64,000 bases of DNA from Euglena gracilis (taxonomy: Eukaryota > Euglenida > Euglenophyceae > Euglenales): contig CP154956.1 in the NCBI GenBank assembly GCA_039621445.1, positions 97,899,228 to 97,963,227 of the forward strand. Reading direction: 5' to 3'. Below the pieces are notes generated by a model. It was not told the origin of the DNA and searched no databases. It was given only the letters and a program-made list of their open reading frames with translations. Below are positions 23,101 to 33,389 of this stretch, piece by piece; position 1 is the stretch's first letter, and each line of letters begins with the position of its first letter. Both the position numbers and the translations under genes were made by a program.

Positions 23101-23480
23101 TGCTGGGGTTGTGACTGTTCCATTGGAACTTGATATGCCTGTTGAGGCTGTGCCGCATATGCAGCTCCCATGGGCACAGAAGCCGCATAAGCGACAGGTG
23201 GCGGTTGCGCCTGAGATGGGGGCGGCATTTGTGCCTGAGATGGGGGCGGCATTTGTGCCTGAGAGGGGTATGGCATTTGTGTCTGGATCATTTGAGGTGG
23301 GGGTGGCATTTGTGCCTGGGCCGCATAAGCGGCAGGAGGGGGTTGATATACCGCATATGCGGGCGCTCCTTGGGCTGGGGGTGCCGCCGCATAGGCGTGA
23401 GGGGGGTAGGAAGGGATGGCATACTGTATAGGGGGCGGACCGGGTCCGCGCCCTGGATCTTGCATCGGTCCGGGGACCAA
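20131..23480 (-). CDS. ORF3 of copy B (large conserved protein of unknown function)
   Basis: Open for about 1115 codons. The start is placed at 23480 because MVPGPMQDPGRGPGPPP resembles the copy A start; that frame gives a Pro/Gln-rich N-terminus (repeats of QAQMPPPS) and must shift near 23,050 into the main frame at SVAQEPGSW. The central 300 residues (about 21,100-22,030) are the conserved part: EALFEHIKEIHALAFEAM, ILDGLPGFWHVWFWAGYP, FDCIRSVGPKGLEW, NLQVFYHWQYAYHF, then RCTHCHEKFAVDFWGFG and a later LLHLC, perhaps a zinc site. The C-terminal third is acidic and Ser/Pro-rich. No transmembrane, protease or polymerase motif is visible. The same domain occurs in copy A and element 1. It could be a second structural or nucleic-acid-binding protein. 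Confidence 0.65.
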
Positions 23481-23583
23481 AAAGCAAAAAGTAGCTTTGA
23501 TGAGGTGTAGAAAAAGAAGAGAGAAATGAATTGGGTTTGGGAGAAAAACATAGGGAAGGGAGGAAAAGGCCTATAGGCCGATT

Positions 23584-26346
23584 TCAGAAATTATTCACAG
23601 AAATGTCTATGTTATTTCTTTTATTCCATAGCTTCCAGTCCTGTTGGACATAACCAATAAAACTGGAGGCTGGCTCCCAGGTGTCCTCCTCTGGCCCATA
23701 GCCTTTCCACCTGACCTTCCAGTAGTGGACTCCTCGATCAATTTTGTGATCGAGAATTTTGTCCACCACAAAATCATCCGTTTCGGGTAACTTGGAACGG
23801 GGCTTAAAATAAAGGCACGGTAGTGCTTTGCCATTAGGCGGGGAAAGATATGGCTTGAAATCATCCATGTGAACATCCTCGATCCCGTTGGGCAGTGCCA
23901 CCCTATAGCGGCCACTGTTACCAACGCGTTCGAGGATTTCACAGGGTCCGAGCCAGAGGGGGTCTAGCTTGGAAGCCTGCATACGGATTCGGCTATTCCG
24001 AACCCATACGCGATCACCAGCACTATAGCCAGGTGATTTGAATTCTTGTAAAAATTTATTTCTCTTTTGAGAATGGATATCAGTAATGCGTTTCTGAACA
24101 GTAGTTCTGAGAGACTCTACCTCAGAGAACCATGTCTCACAGGTTACGCTACTTCGAGCTGGTCTCTCTGATGGTATATCACCAATTGCTGGGGGTTCTC
24201 GCCCAAAAACAATTTTGTATGGGGAGTGGGGTAAAACTAAACCCGGTAGGGTGTTTATATAAAAGAGGGACCATGGCAAAACCTGGACCCAGGCCTGGCG
24301 CGAATCAGCCAGTGAAAGACGGAGCATATTTACAACAGCTTTCACTGCTGCCTCGGCGCGGCCATTGCCCTTCGGGCGATATATAATGGAAAAATGCTGT
24401 TCGATTCCCAGTAAACCACATAGGGTTGTGAAGAATCGAGAGGAGATCAAATGATCTTGATCACTGACAATCTCGTTCGGTAAGCCCATTAGGCATATGC
24501 ACTTCTCCATAAATATTTGCGCTAAAATTTGCGCGGTCAACCCTGCCTTTTGGCATGGAATGGCTACTATGTAACCACTCAGCCTACAGACGACAACAAA
24601 AACATAATCGTAAATTTTGCCGTCTGATCCTTTGCAAGGTTCTAATTCCAGAAAATCCATGCAGAGGGACGTAAAAATGTCAGGGGGTACGGGGAAAAAA
24701 TCAAGCGTACCGGGGGGGGTACCTCTGCGCGGTTTCACCGCTTGACAAATTTGGCACCGTTGCGAAATTTGCAAGCAGCGCGAATGCAAATCGTTTTCTT
24801 TCAGGGTTGTACAGTACCTGCGACCCACCAAAGAAAGAAGTTTGGGGGCCCCAGGGTGACCTTGGTTGTGATAACACAAAAGTACTTCATCAACCAAGTC
24901 ACGGGGTATACAATATTTATATCCCGCATCATCGCGGTAAACCAACCGTAAAGGGGAAAGTGAATAATTATGTACAACCTCGCCCTTGCGCAGTCTGTGC
25001 ACTATCGTGCTATATACAGGGTCATGGGAATAATCCCATTCGCGAAAGAAGAGGGGGGAAGGAGATTCAGATCGCGTAATACGACGGGGACCAGGTGTGC
25101 GGCCTCGCCGCCTTCTCCCCCGTATAGGAGAGACTGGCAACGAACGAAAAATCGATGAAACGGGAAAAGAATCCAACATATCGTCGGCTGCGTCATATCG
25201 ACGTGCATATTCATCAGCCTCTTGGCTTCCATGAAAGGTGGCATCACCTTCATCCGGGTTACCGGGGTAATGCCAGGGTGCTCGACTGAGTGGGTCTGCT
25301 ACTTTTTGTGTATGGCCAGGGGTATATACAACCACTAGGTTGAACTGGCTCAGAAATTCATGCCATCGGCATCTTCGGCCTACGGATGACATGGCTTTGT
25401 TCAGATCCTCGGTATACCAGTGTTGAAGACTCTCATGGTCAGTCAACACTAGTATTTGCACCAAGGAGCCGGCGACCCAGCTACGGAATTTTTGTAATAT
25501 AAGTACGATTGCGTACGTTTCCTTCTCGCGGATACTCCATTTAACTTGGCCTTTGCCATCTTCACCTTGTAGCTTTCTACTGAAGAATGCTACAGGGCGT
25601 AATTCGTTAGCCGCGTTATGCTGGCTTAGGACTCCGCCTACAGCATAATCGCTGCTATCGACTTCTAGCACATAAGGCTTGTAGGGATCCGCGATGTCGA
25701 GTACGACATTTTCAAGCATTAGCTTTTTAATGCTCTCTAGAGCTTCACGCATATCTGCGTCCCATTTAACTTTGGTATTTTCGGGTGCGCGATTTTTGAG
25801 TTGCCTCGATAGAGGTACCGCGATTTTCGCGAAATCTTTCATGTAAATCGCGTAATATTGGGCTAATCCCAAAAATCCTTTCAAATGGGTGATGGTCTTG
25901 ATGACCTCAGGTGTCCATTTCTTAATGGCCTCTAGTTTGCTAGGCGCCGCTCGGCGTTGGCCATTATTGAGAATGTGACCGCAAAACTTTATCGTTTCGC
26001 GAAATAAGTGCATTTTGGCACCTTTGACAAAGAGTCTGTGTTTGAGAAATGCGGCTAATACCGCGCGAACATCACGATAGTGAATGTCGAGAATATTCTC
26101 GTGTGTATTCGCTGAAGGAGGGGGGGTACCAACCAAAACGTCATCAATGTATACCAGCGCAAACGGTAAATCCCGTAAGACCCATTGGATCATGCGCTGA
26201 AACATTGCTGGTCCATTCTTAACACCCATTGGTAAAACCGTCCATTGGTAAACACCTTTGGATGTTACAAAAGCCGTATAGGCTTGCGAATCGGGATCCA
26301 GATGCATTTGGTGGAAACCATCCTCCAGGTCGAAAATTGACCACAA
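23584..26346 (-). CDS. pol: Pol of copy B, C-terminal part: RT, RNase H, integrase, chromodomain
   Basis: 920 codons. [14 protein letters not shown] (metal-binding Asp) at about residues 5-15 and VYIDDVLVG at about 65-72 (YxDD). RNase [14 protein letters not shown] near 230. Integrase: HNQGH and CQIC zinc residues (about 485-535), then [19 protein letters not shown] and NGRAEAAVK for D-D-E (about 560-665). GPY/F-like [13 protein letters not shown] follows, then a chromodomain at about 855-910 ([19 protein letters not shown]). This set and order define a Ty3/gypsy chromovirus. The first Met lies inside the RT, so it is not a true start. A deletion of about 52 bp just upstream removes part of the RT fingers and puts this frame out of phase with the protease frame. 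Stop is TGA at 23584. Confidence 0.9.
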   Translation of the reverse strand: MWSIFDLEDGFHQMHLDPDSQAYTAFVTSKGVYQWTVLPMGVKNGPAMFQRMIQWVLRDLPFALVYIDDVLVGTPPPSANTHENILDIHYRDVRAVLAAFLKHRLFVKGAKMHLFRETIKFCGHILNNGQRRAAPSKLEAIKKWTPEVIKTITHLKGFLGLAQYYAIYMKDFAKIAVPLSRQLKNRAPENTKVKWDADMREALESIKKLMLENVVLDIADPYKPYVLEVDSSDYAVGGVLSQHNAANELRPVAFFSRKLQGEDGKGQVKWSIREKETYAIVLILQKFRSWVAGSLVQILVLTDHESLQHWYTEDLNKAMSSVGRRCRWHEFLSQFNLVVVYTPGHTQKVADPLSRAPWHYPGNPDEGDATFHGSQEADEYARRYDAADDMLDSFPVSSIFRSLPVSPIRGRRRRGRTPGPRRITRSESPSPLFFREWDYSHDPVYSTIVHRLRKGEVVHNYSLSPLRLVYRDDAGYKYCIPRDLVDEVLLCYHNQGHPGAPKLLSLVGRRYCTTLKENDLHSRCLQISQRCQICQAVKPRRGTPPGTLDFFPVPPDIFTSLCMDFLELEPCKGSDGKIYDYVFVVVCRLSGYIVAIPCQKAGLTAQILAQIFMEKCICLMGLPNEIVSDQDHLISSRFFTTLCGLLGIEQHFSIIYRPKGNGRAEAAVKAVVNMLRLSLADSRQAWVQVLPWSLFYINTLPGLVLPHSPYKIVFGREPPAIGDIPSERPARSSVTCETWFSEVESLRTTVQKRITDIHSQKRNKFLQEFKSPGYSAGDRVWVRNSRIRMQASKLDPLWLGPCEILERVGNSGRYRVALPNGIEDVHMDDFKPYLSPPNGKALPCLYFKPRSKLPETDDFVVDKILDHKIDRGVHYWKVRWKGYGPEEDTWEPASSFIGYVQQDWKLWNKRNNIDISVNNF

Positions 26347-28937
26347 GCGTCATCCTTAGTCTGTGAGTTTAAGTACCGATAATCCAGTACCAGCCTCCAC
26401 TTTTTCTGACCTGATGGGTCTGGGGGCTTAGGAACCACAAAAGCTTGGGAGGTCCATTCACTCTTGGAAGGGATGATCCACTTCCGCTCTATGAGCTTTT
26501 CAATCATTTCATTGAGAGCTATCTCTCTTTCTCCGGAACAACGGAAAAATTTCTGATGCATTGGCTTTGCGCCTTCCTTAAGCTCAATCTTACAAACGCC
26601 AAAAGGTCCGCGGATAGCGGGATCTATATCACAAGCGTAAACAGGGTTTTCCAAAACACCAGAAAATTCGCGACTGATGCGCGTACAGAATTCTGCTGAT
26701 TTTGGATGCTGTCCTGCACTTTCAATGACAGCGGAAACCTGTTTATGGGTCATATCGACCACAGGGGATTCCGAACGGGGATGCCTATCGGCATTATGCA
26801 CAAAAGCCGTATCGGCTCCCACATAGTCGGTATGATCCAACACACTAACATTCAGGGGTGGAGATTGAGAAACATGAAAAGCATCAAAGAAACATACACG
26901 GAAAATGATTTCTTGAAAAGGTGGTAATACCACTCCACGGAAATCCTCGAATAGAGGAACATCGTTTGGTAGGTCCCACCAATAAAATGTGACATAAGTC
27001 AAATTTTGAAACCATTCCGCTTCGGGATTCACAGGAACAAGTAATGCGCCTCGCGCTTGATCCTGGAAAATTTTATCTACAACAAGCGGGATAAGTTTCA
27101 GGGGGGGATGCATCCATAGGATAGTGTCTCCCCAAAGCTTATCAAAAGCATTAGAATGTTGCGACCAATGTCGCGGTAATCGCGAATGCGCGTTGGAGGA
27201 GAATGCATCAATTTCCAAGGTCAAATCAAAAGAATCCGCCATATCGGCGATTTTTGAAAACCAATGTTTCAAAATTCGATATTGACCAAATTGAAAAGCA
27301 TTCCAGGTATCCTTGGTGTACTTGGAGATCTGCTCAACATCCTGAAGCGGGGGAACACGCTGTATCACAGAACAACGAAATTGTGAATCATCCACATACA
27401 TGTCCATAGGACTCAATCCAGGGGGGGCATGGGTGGGTTGGGCATATACCCAATCATCGGTGATGCGCGATAGCGCGGAATGCGGGATATGCGCGGGATT
27501 CGCACTATGTGCGGCAAGCGCGATATGCGCGTAATTCGCACTATGTGCGGCAAGCGCGATATGCGCGGAATTCGCACTATGTGCGGGAAGCGCGATATGC
27601 GCGGGGGTGTTGGAGAGCGCTATAGGCGCATAGGGAGCGCTATGCGCGAATCCGAAGAGGGAGGCTATGCCTTTGCACTGTAGTGCTTGATTCACTTTCG
27701 CGAATTGCGAACAACTGCCAAGTGGATTTGTGAGCTGTGCATAATTACCAAGTGTGCTGATGGGTGTATCACCCACGGTATCAAGGCTGTGTACCTTTTG
27801 GTTATCTATTAAATCCGTACCAGGTGTATAGGTATCACTACCAGGTGTAGGGGGGGAAAAATTCCCGGTTGCGGGATCCAATCGGATTAGTTTGGATGTT
27901 TCAACTAGACATCCACAATCAAAATCATGGTAAGCGGAAATTCTCTGACAGTGAGCGCATTGGTAGGAGGGGTGGTGCATGTGGTGCGCGTTTGTGTGGG
28001 TGTCAGTGCATAAGTTGGTGTCGGTTGGGGTAGCTGCTGGGGGGTGTACAGGGGTGTCTGAACTCGACACACCTGGTGGAAAACGTAAAAGTTGTGCAGC
28101 TGGGCGGCTACTCGACACCGAAATTTCTTCAGGCCTTTGGGCTTTCGCCTGGGAACCCAGCGAAACGTGCGGGGTTAAGCTACTGGCTTTCCCTACCGCA
28201 TGGGAAACGAGCGGTAAAAGTGCGGTGGGTAGGGGGGCAGCTTTCTCTTTACCCCTAGGGTAGGAAACGGTGTTTTCGGTTGTGGAAAACGTTGTGGAAA
28301 TGCGGGGGGACATCCTGGGGGATGTCACGGGGAACAAGTTCGGGGGTGTGGTGTGTCTGCGGGGGGTAGTGCGCAAACCGTGCGAAGGACAATCCACCAC
28401 CAATCGGTGTTGCCGGAGGAACGGAAAACCGAGTATGACATCTGACCCGGCGATATTCGCCTCGAATGCCCAAGTACCCAGAAAATTTTGGAATTGTGGG
28501 GGGTGTGTGTGGTGCTTCGGGATAATGGGGAGGACTATGTCCAAAATGCATCCCAAGTCACCACCGCACATGGGGCTGTTGTCAGCGGTCATAATTTTGA
28601 TGGGATTCTTGGCATGAACCAAGAGGGGGGTGGGTATAAGTCCTTTGCGGAAAAGAAGGGGGATTCGACACCCTGTGTCGACTAAAATTTTGGCTTGTGC
28701 ACAGAAATTTTGAGTTTTGATTTTCGCTTGGACCAAAAGTTCCATGGGGGGTACGCAAAGCGAAGGGTCGGGTGTAAAATTGTTGTTGCGCCAACTGTTC
28801 CATGACCCTTGGCTTACTTTGCTCAACATTCCAAGCAAAAATTTGGCGCGGGGAGTGGGGGACCCGAAAATTTTCCGGGTACCGACCAAAAAGACCGATG
28901 GGCAGGGGGGGCAGGGGTGATCAGTTCCTACCTCCAT
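26265..28937 (-). CDS. pol: Pol of copy B, N-terminal part: protease, Dam-like domain, start of RT
   Basis: 890 codons from the first Met, but open from the UAG at 28983 and in the same frame as Gag. Aspartic protease: [17 protein letters not shown] near residue 80. A Pro/Ser/Thr-rich linker contains a repeat (SANSAHIAL type) and a zinc-like [17 protein letters not shown]. At about residues 570-690 is a domain like the Dam-type methyltransferase of DIRS elements: [34 protein letters not shown] and GALLVPVNP; the catalytic NPPF/Y is replaced by HPPL. The RT begins with [16 protein letters not shown]. After KDDA the frame is lost at the deletion, and the last 30 or so codons are out-of-frame RT. 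Expression is probably as Gag-Pol. Confidence 0.85.
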   Translation of the reverse strand: MEVGTDHPCPPCPSVFLVGTRKIFGSPTPRAKFLLGMLSKVSQGSWNSWRNNNFTPDPSLCVPPMELLVQAKIKTQNFCAQAKILVDTGCRIPLLFRKGLIPTPLLVHAKNPIKIMTADNSPMCGGDLGCILDIVLPIIPKHHTHPPQFQNFLGTWAFEANIAGSDVILGFPFLRQHRLVVDCPSHGLRTTPRRHTTPPNLFPVTSPRMSPRISTTFSTTENTVSYPRGKEKAAPLPTALLPLVSHAVGKASSLTPHVSLGSQAKAQRPEEISVSSSRPAAQLLRFPPGVSSSDTPVHPPAATPTDTNLCTDTHTNAHHMHHPSYQCAHCQRISAYHDFDCGCLVETSKLIRLDPATGNFSPPTPGSDTYTPGTDLIDNQKVHSLDTVGDTPISTLGNYAQLTNPLGSCSQFAKVNQALQCKGIASLFGFAHSAPYAPIALSNTPAHIALPAHSANSAHIALAAHSANYAHIALAAHSANPAHIPHSALSRITDDWVYAQPTHAPPGLSPMDMYVDDSQFRCSVIQRVPPLQDVEQISKYTKDTWNAFQFGQYRILKHWFSKIADMADSFDLTLEIDAFSSNAHSRLPRHWSQHSNAFDKLWGDTILWMHPPLKLIPLVVDKIFQDQARGALLVPVNPEAEWFQNLTYVTFYWWDLPNDVPLFEDFRGVVLPPFQEIIFRVCFFDAFHVSQSPPLNVSVLDHTDYVGADTAFVHNADRHPRSESPVVDMTHKQVSAVIESAGQHPKSAEFCTRISREFSGVLENPVYACDIDPAIRGPFGVCKIELKEGAKPMHQKFFRCSGEREIALNEMIEKLIERKWIIPSKSEWTSQAFVVPKPPDPSGQKKWRLVLDYRYLNSQTKDDACGQFSTWRMVSTKCIWIPIRKPIRLL
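27479..27607 (+). repeat. 36-bp minisatellite in the Pol linker of copy B
   Basis: About 3.5 copies of a 36-bp unit containing GCGCGATATGCGCGGAATTC. Because 36 is a multiple of three, the frame is kept and the protein shows 12-residue repeats ([12 protein letters not shown] type). It lies between protease and the Dam-like domain. Confidence 0.85.
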
Positions 28938-28982
28938 CTGTTCATCAGCCCAGAGGTCCGTGCCCTCAGACCTCGGGCTCCC

Positions 28983-31900
28983 CTACTCCATATCGGAGTC
29001 GGCCTTTTGGCCTATGGTGGACTTCCTAGAGTAAATTGCGCGTATCGCGCGAATGGCATTCCTGTCTTCCACCAACTCATCCTCGGTGCTCTCATCCCCC
29101 TCCCTGCCCGAAGCCAGGTCTTTTTCCTCGATAGAGGATATTTTGAAACCAACCCGCTGCCTATTGGCAGAACCGCGATTGGAATCGCGACGACCATGGC
29201 TAGGGCGGGGAGAGCGGGAACGGGGGCACTTGGATGAATGGTGGTCTTTAGACCCACAAAGGGAACAACGGGTTCGCGATTGCGATTGCCTTTTGGCATC
29301 ATGGCGACGCGGGGAGCGGTTATCCGCTCGACCGCGGTCGGATCGCGAAGAGGATGACCCACTTCGCGACCGAGATCGCGAAGAATCGCGATTGGCATCC
29401 CGATTGCGGGTAGGGGGCGGTGGGGACCGACCTCGCGGTTTGAAACCACGTCCGCTATTGCGGTGGGGTGAACGGGAACGCGGTCTTCCATCACCCGATC
29501 GGTATCCCGACCGCTGCGAATGCGCAGATCGTGAGGAACGCGAACTCCAGGAAGTGAGGGATCCTCGGGGGCTCTTACTGCGCTTTCGCGCTTGGGGGTT
29601 CGGACATTCGCGAGACATATGTCCCGGTTGATTACACAAAAAGCACACTTTGTCCGAAACTTGGTCAGAAGAGCGCGAATAGCGCGGTTTGGATTCCCGT
29701 GTCGGGGATTTGGGGTTTGAGCGCGGATAGCGCGTTTTGGAATCACTCGATGGTGATTTTGGTGATTTTGGGGAGGTAGTCCTTTGGACTGCATGGACTG
29801 AACCGGTGGGTACACCCGCGGTAGGGTGGTGGTGATATGCCGATTCAATCTGTCCCAGAAGTTGTGATAACTTCATTTGTTTGGAAATATAATTCCATCT
29901 CTCATCGAGAGTCAAAATGTGTCCCGCGAGTTCCTCGCGGTGAATTTCCTTGATGAGTTTGGGGATGTAGCGCAGTAATACCGCATCAAATTGTTCTTTG
30001 ATTTGCTTTTCCCCTAACTCATCAACCTCGGCTGCTAATGCAAGCCACTTGGAGTACCACAAGTCTATCGACTTCCATTTGCGGTCCGGGGGGGTGAATT
30101 GGCGCCATTTGTTTTCCAGACTGATTCTGGAAACCAAACTGGAGCATGAGGAAGCATATTGCTCGACCAATTCTTCAAAAGAAATGCGCCTGCCAATGAC
30201 CAATTGTCTGGCGCGTTCTTTTTCATCCATTGGGAGGCAATCGATGAATTCCATCTTGATTACCTCCGGGTTGTCATCTTGGGTGGGTCCCTTCAAATCC
30301 CAGTAATATTCCCAATCGCGGAAAAATTGTTTCCACGTGGTGGGGTCACCGTCCCATTGGGGCTTCACCTTGTTCGCTATCGCGATGGTGCCTTTGAAAT
30401 CTTTCTGAGAAACCCGTGGCCCTTCGGTGGTATTCCAGGGGCGTGGGCCCGGGCGCGAAATCGCACCATGTGCAGGTACTCCGGTGGTTGCACCAAGGGT
30501 ATTGTTCGGGTTATTTTGCGATTGCGCATGGAACATACCACTTAGTGTACCATAGGTACCATGCAAATTTGGGGAATCGCGATTGCGCGAATGGTGATGC
30601 GGTTGCGCATGTGGGGGTGAGGTATCACATGGTTGCACCATTGGTGCTACTAAGCGAATTTGGGAGGTGTGACCAATACCCGGTGTGGGGGTGCGGATCA
30701 TACCACGGATAAGTTCGGATTCCCGAATCTCTTGATTTAAGAGGGGGGTGGGTCTGGTTTTCGCTTGAAAACCCGACTCATCATCCGAAAACTCGTCCAT
30801 TGGGACTGGTAATGCTAGTGGGGGAACCACCGCATGAGCGGAAACGCGATTTGGTGGCAATGTGCCTGTGGACTCGGGAATTGGTGCGCGAATAGCGCTT
30901 TTGGAGCTGGAAGATGCGGCAAGTGTGCCAACCATACCCGATTGCGGGTTTTGGTGGATGGAACGCAGTTGTGCGTGAATTTGGTCCAAATTTGTTGCAA
31001 ATTCATGCACACTTTGCTCCAAATGGTCAACAACCTGCCAATTGTCGGTTATCCGACCCACATCCTCCTGCAAACGCTTAATCCGCCTACGGTATGAGGA
31101 TAGTTCATCCAAAAGCGGGATTTTGTCAGAAATTGACTGAAAATCGTGCGAAATTGCACCAAACCCAGTGTCCAATTCCTGTACTCTTGTCACCAAAGTG
31201 CGCATCGCACTGGAAATGGCCTCCAATTGTGGAGATGGCTTGGTGGGGTGGTCCGAATGCGGACTTTTGACATTTTCAGCCATTGGCTGTTCCATCAAGA
31301 CAGAAACTTGCGCGGATAGCGCGGTAATGTCATTTTGCAGTTTTGTGACATCCTGCTTCACCGTTTTCTCGGTGTTCATGAGACTGTCACAAAATCCTTG
31401 CATGATTTGGTGATTTTCCGCGCGCATTTCAGCGCAAATCTTGTCCAAGTGTGTTTTTGGGAGTGTGGGGGTAGGTGTTGGTAACGGCAATGTGCCTTGG
31501 GGTGGTGATTGCACCTGAAGCATTTTTGTGCTCATTTCTTGCATGCGTTTGTGCAAATCCGCTATCGCGGTTTGAATGCCGGTAACATCCGGGATCCTAC
31601 CAGCTACTTCCGCATAGCGGGTGTGTAACTTAGCCAATGAGGCTTCAATGTTACCAACATCCTGTTGTAACTGTTTGTGCAAATCGGACATGGTGGCTTT
31701 GAGTCCACTAATATCCGGTGTTGGTGCACGGGTTGCCGCATTGCGGTTTTGCAAATCCGCGATTGCGGTTCGGAATTCCATTGTGTCATTTTGCCACTGT
31801 TGTTGCAAATTCTCAATCCTACTCGCGATATTCGCGATTTGGGTGTGAAAACTTGCAATTTCAGCGGGAATCTCACCACAATGGCAAGATTTCTGCTCCA

Positions 31901-33008
31901 ATCGGGAAAGTCTTTCCTCCAATTGTTGCACATACGTGCGGGGGGCAAAACTTTCATTGGCTTGGGCAGAAAAGTGGGTAAAATTCGCGGAATCACCGCT
32001 ACACTGGAAAATGCGCTGTTGCGCTTCCTGAAATGCGGTTGCAAGTGTGGAGAATTGCTCCATGGTAATAAATTGTCCCAAATCGGGATTTTTGATGGGG
32101 GGCTCATGCAACTTTTGCTGCAATTGTGGAAAAATTGCCGTAATTGGCTCCAATTGATGAGACAAAGCTTGCAAACTATGTTGCATGTTGGAGAAAATCG
32201 CATCATTGCGGGATTGTGTTTCACACATGGCTTCACTCACTTTTTGGAAGTGTTGTGGCAAATATGCCTGCAAATGTGTGTCTAAACCTTGTCGCAAAGT
32301 TGCTAGGTCCACATTGGTGGATTGAAAGTTTGTTTGGCAATATTGACCAACATCACGCACATAACTCCAAAGGTAATTGAGCTTGTGCTCTACAACCTTT
32401 TGGTTGTTCTCATCAAAATCCAAAACCTTGTTAAGTGTCATAGCGCAATCCGCTACACAAGTGTGGACATGGGAAATTTGCCGCGTTAGCGGGTGGTCCA
32501 CTGGAAGATTTGCGACTATGCGCTGAATCACGGTGATGGGTTGAGGGGAAATATTTTCCAACTCTTCCGCATCACTGCTCATGGACTCTGTGGGACTTGT
32601 ATAAGCCGGAACTGTCAAACGCATCTCCGGATGCCATGGCAATGCCGGAAAAGAACCCGTATCGGGTGGTGCGGGCAATTGTCCAATCGGACTTGTGGGG
32701 GGAAGCATAGGGGGGGGCTGAAAGAAACATGGTGTTTCTAACCCACCCTCAACAAAAATTTGCCGTGGCGTATCCGCCTCAGAGTCAAATGTGCCTATCG
32801 GCACCAGTGCGAGATCTCGCTGGGGGGAATGGGTGTTAGCCGATCGGCTTTCCAACAAAAGGGGTCTGCCTGTTGGGCATGGGGTTGCTCTATAGAGCTT
32901 GACACCGATAGGTGTGGGGATGCCCATTGGGCGGGGGGAGGATACTCGACACAGACACCGATAGGAGAGACACACGCGGGGAAGGAGGATTACCTTTGGA
33001 ATGATCAA
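28983..33008 (-). CDS. gag: Gag of copy B with a long coiled-coil N-terminal half
   Basis: 1341 codons. Residues of roughly 130-700 are dominated by heptad-rich, Gln/Leu/Glu-rich helices (LTRQISHVHTCV, YVQQLEERLSRLEQ, DITALSAQVSVLMEQ, RRRIKRLQEDVGRI), probably coiled coil. The Gag domain starts near 880 (TTWKQFFRDWEYYWDLKGPT, EFIDCLPMDEKERARQLVI). Two CCHC knuckles follow: CFLCNQPGHMSREC near 1120 and CSLCGSKDHHSSKC near 1250, separated by an Arg/Ser-rich tract. Typical Ty3/gypsy Gag is 300-500 residues, so the N-terminal half is an unusual addition. The true start is uncertain: the first 90 residues are low in conserved character and a later Met is possible. It ends in TAG at 28983, after which the same frame continues into Pol. 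Confidence 0.9.
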   Translation of the reverse strand: MIIPKVILLPRVCLSYRCLCRVSSPRPMGIPTPIGVKLYRATPCPTGRPLLLESRSANTHSPQRDLALVPIGTFDSEADTPRQIFVEGGLETPCFFQPPPMLPPTSPIGQLPAPPDTGSFPALPWHPEMRLTVPAYTSPTESMSSDAEELENISPQPITVIQRIVANLPVDHPLTRQISHVHTCVADCAMTLNKVLDFDENNQKVVEHKLNYLWSYVRDVGQYCQTNFQSTNVDLATLRQGLDTHLQAYLPQHFQKVSEAMCETQSRNDAIFSNMQHSLQALSHQLEPITAIFPQLQQKLHEPPIKNPDLGQFITMEQFSTLATAFQEAQQRIFQCSGDSANFTHFSAQANESFAPRTYVQQLEERLSRLEQKSCHCGEIPAEIASFHTQIANIASRIENLQQQWQNDTMEFRTAIADLQNRNAATRAPTPDISGLKATMSDLHKQLQQDVGNIEASLAKLHTRYAEVAGRIPDVTGIQTAIADLHKRMQEMSTKMLQVQSPPQGTLPLPTPTPTLPKTHLDKICAEMRAENHQIMQGFCDSLMNTEKTVKQDVTKLQNDITALSAQVSVLMEQPMAENVKSPHSDHPTKPSPQLEAISSAMRTLVTRVQELDTGFGAISHDFQSISDKIPLLDELSSYRRRIKRLQEDVGRITDNWQVVDHLEQSVHEFATNLDQIHAQLRSIHQNPQSGMVGTLAASSSSKSAIRAPIPESTGTLPPNRVSAHAVVPPLALPVPMDEFSDDESGFQAKTRPTPLLNQEIRESELIRGMIRTPTPGIGHTSQIRLVAPMVQPCDTSPPHAQPHHHSRNRDSPNLHGTYGTLSGMFHAQSQNNPNNTLGATTGVPAHGAISRPGPRPWNTTEGPRVSQKDFKGTIAIANKVKPQWDGDPTTWKQFFRDWEYYWDLKGPTQDDNPEVIKMEFIDCLPMDEKERARQLVIGRRISFEELVEQYASSCSSLVSRISLENKWRQFTPPDRKWKSIDLWYSKWLALAAEVDELGEKQIKEQFDAVLLRYIPKLIKEIHREELAGHILTLDERWNYISKQMKLSQLLGQIESAYHHHPTAGVPTGSVHAVQRTTSPKSPKSPSSDSKTRYPRSNPKSPTRESKPRYSRSSDQVSDKVCFLCNQPGHMSRECPNPQARKRSKSPRGSLTSWSSRSSRSAHSQRSGYRSGDGRPRSRSPHRNSGRGFKPRGRSPPPPTRNRDANRDSSRSRSRSGSSSSRSDRGRADNRSPRRHDAKRQSQSRTRCSLCGSKDHHSSKCPRSRSPRPSHGRRDSNRGSANRQRVGFKISSIEEKDLASGREGDESTEDELVEDRNAIRAIRAIYSRKSTIGQKADSDME

Positions 33009-33364
33009 TGCTGTGAATTACCCCTATGGGGTTGTGAATGCTCAATAGAGCTGGTCAATGATACCGCAGGTTCAAGTCCACGAAGTGAGCCAATCAATGC
33101 TGCGTAGTCGATGGGAGTTGTGCTCTGCATTTTTAAGGCAAAAACGCAAAAACCAAGTGTAGATTGTGGGGTAAAATGCAGGAACAAGTGCAAAAATCGG
33201 GGATAGTATAAAAAGTAAGCAGAGACCCGAACTCTGAGGTTTGAAGGAGCGTATACTGCGAACCGTCAGAGGACATGTCCGTGCGTACAGCTTTGGCCGG
33301 AAACGGCTTGTAGTGCCTGTAATCGCCTATAGGCGAGGCACCACTCGACCGTTTGAGGTCAAAA
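33009..33364 (-). other. 5' leader of copy B
   Basis: Between the primer binding site and the first Gag ATG. No conserved frame. A GGTTCAAGTCC at 33,069-33,079 matches a pol III B box but has no tRNA around it. Confidence 0.5.
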
Positions 33365-33389
33365 GGATCGAAAACCTAAACAGCTACCA
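33365..33389 (-). promoter_or_regulatory. Primer binding site of copy B, initiator-tRNA-like
   Basis: Directly after the LTR on the element strand comes TGGTAGCTGTTTAGGTTT and then TCGATCC. TGG is the complement of the tRNA CCA end. The + strand shows ATCGAAA, the T-loop signature of initiator methionine tRNA, at the right distance within one base. The stem does not pair fully, so the tRNA identity is tentative; the position alone makes it the primer site. Confidence 0.55.

Noticed and set aside
18509-23480. ORF3/ORF4 as a retroviral-type envelope
   Set aside because: No signal peptide, membrane span, cleavage site or glycosylated ectodomain pattern; the conserved parts are Cys-rich and charged.
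19829-23510. Plus-strand frames opposite ORF3 (for example 19829-20497 and 22349-22879)
   Set aside because: Gly/Ala/Cys-rich shadows of the conserved minus-strand protein.
18509-28985. UAG reassigned to an amino acid in this genome
   Set aside because: Two in-frame UAGs are too few, and ORF4 itself appears to end at UAG; readthrough or mutation is simpler.
33069-33079. GGTTCAAGTCC, a perfect pol III B box
   Set aside because: No A box at the right distance and no tRNA fold around it.
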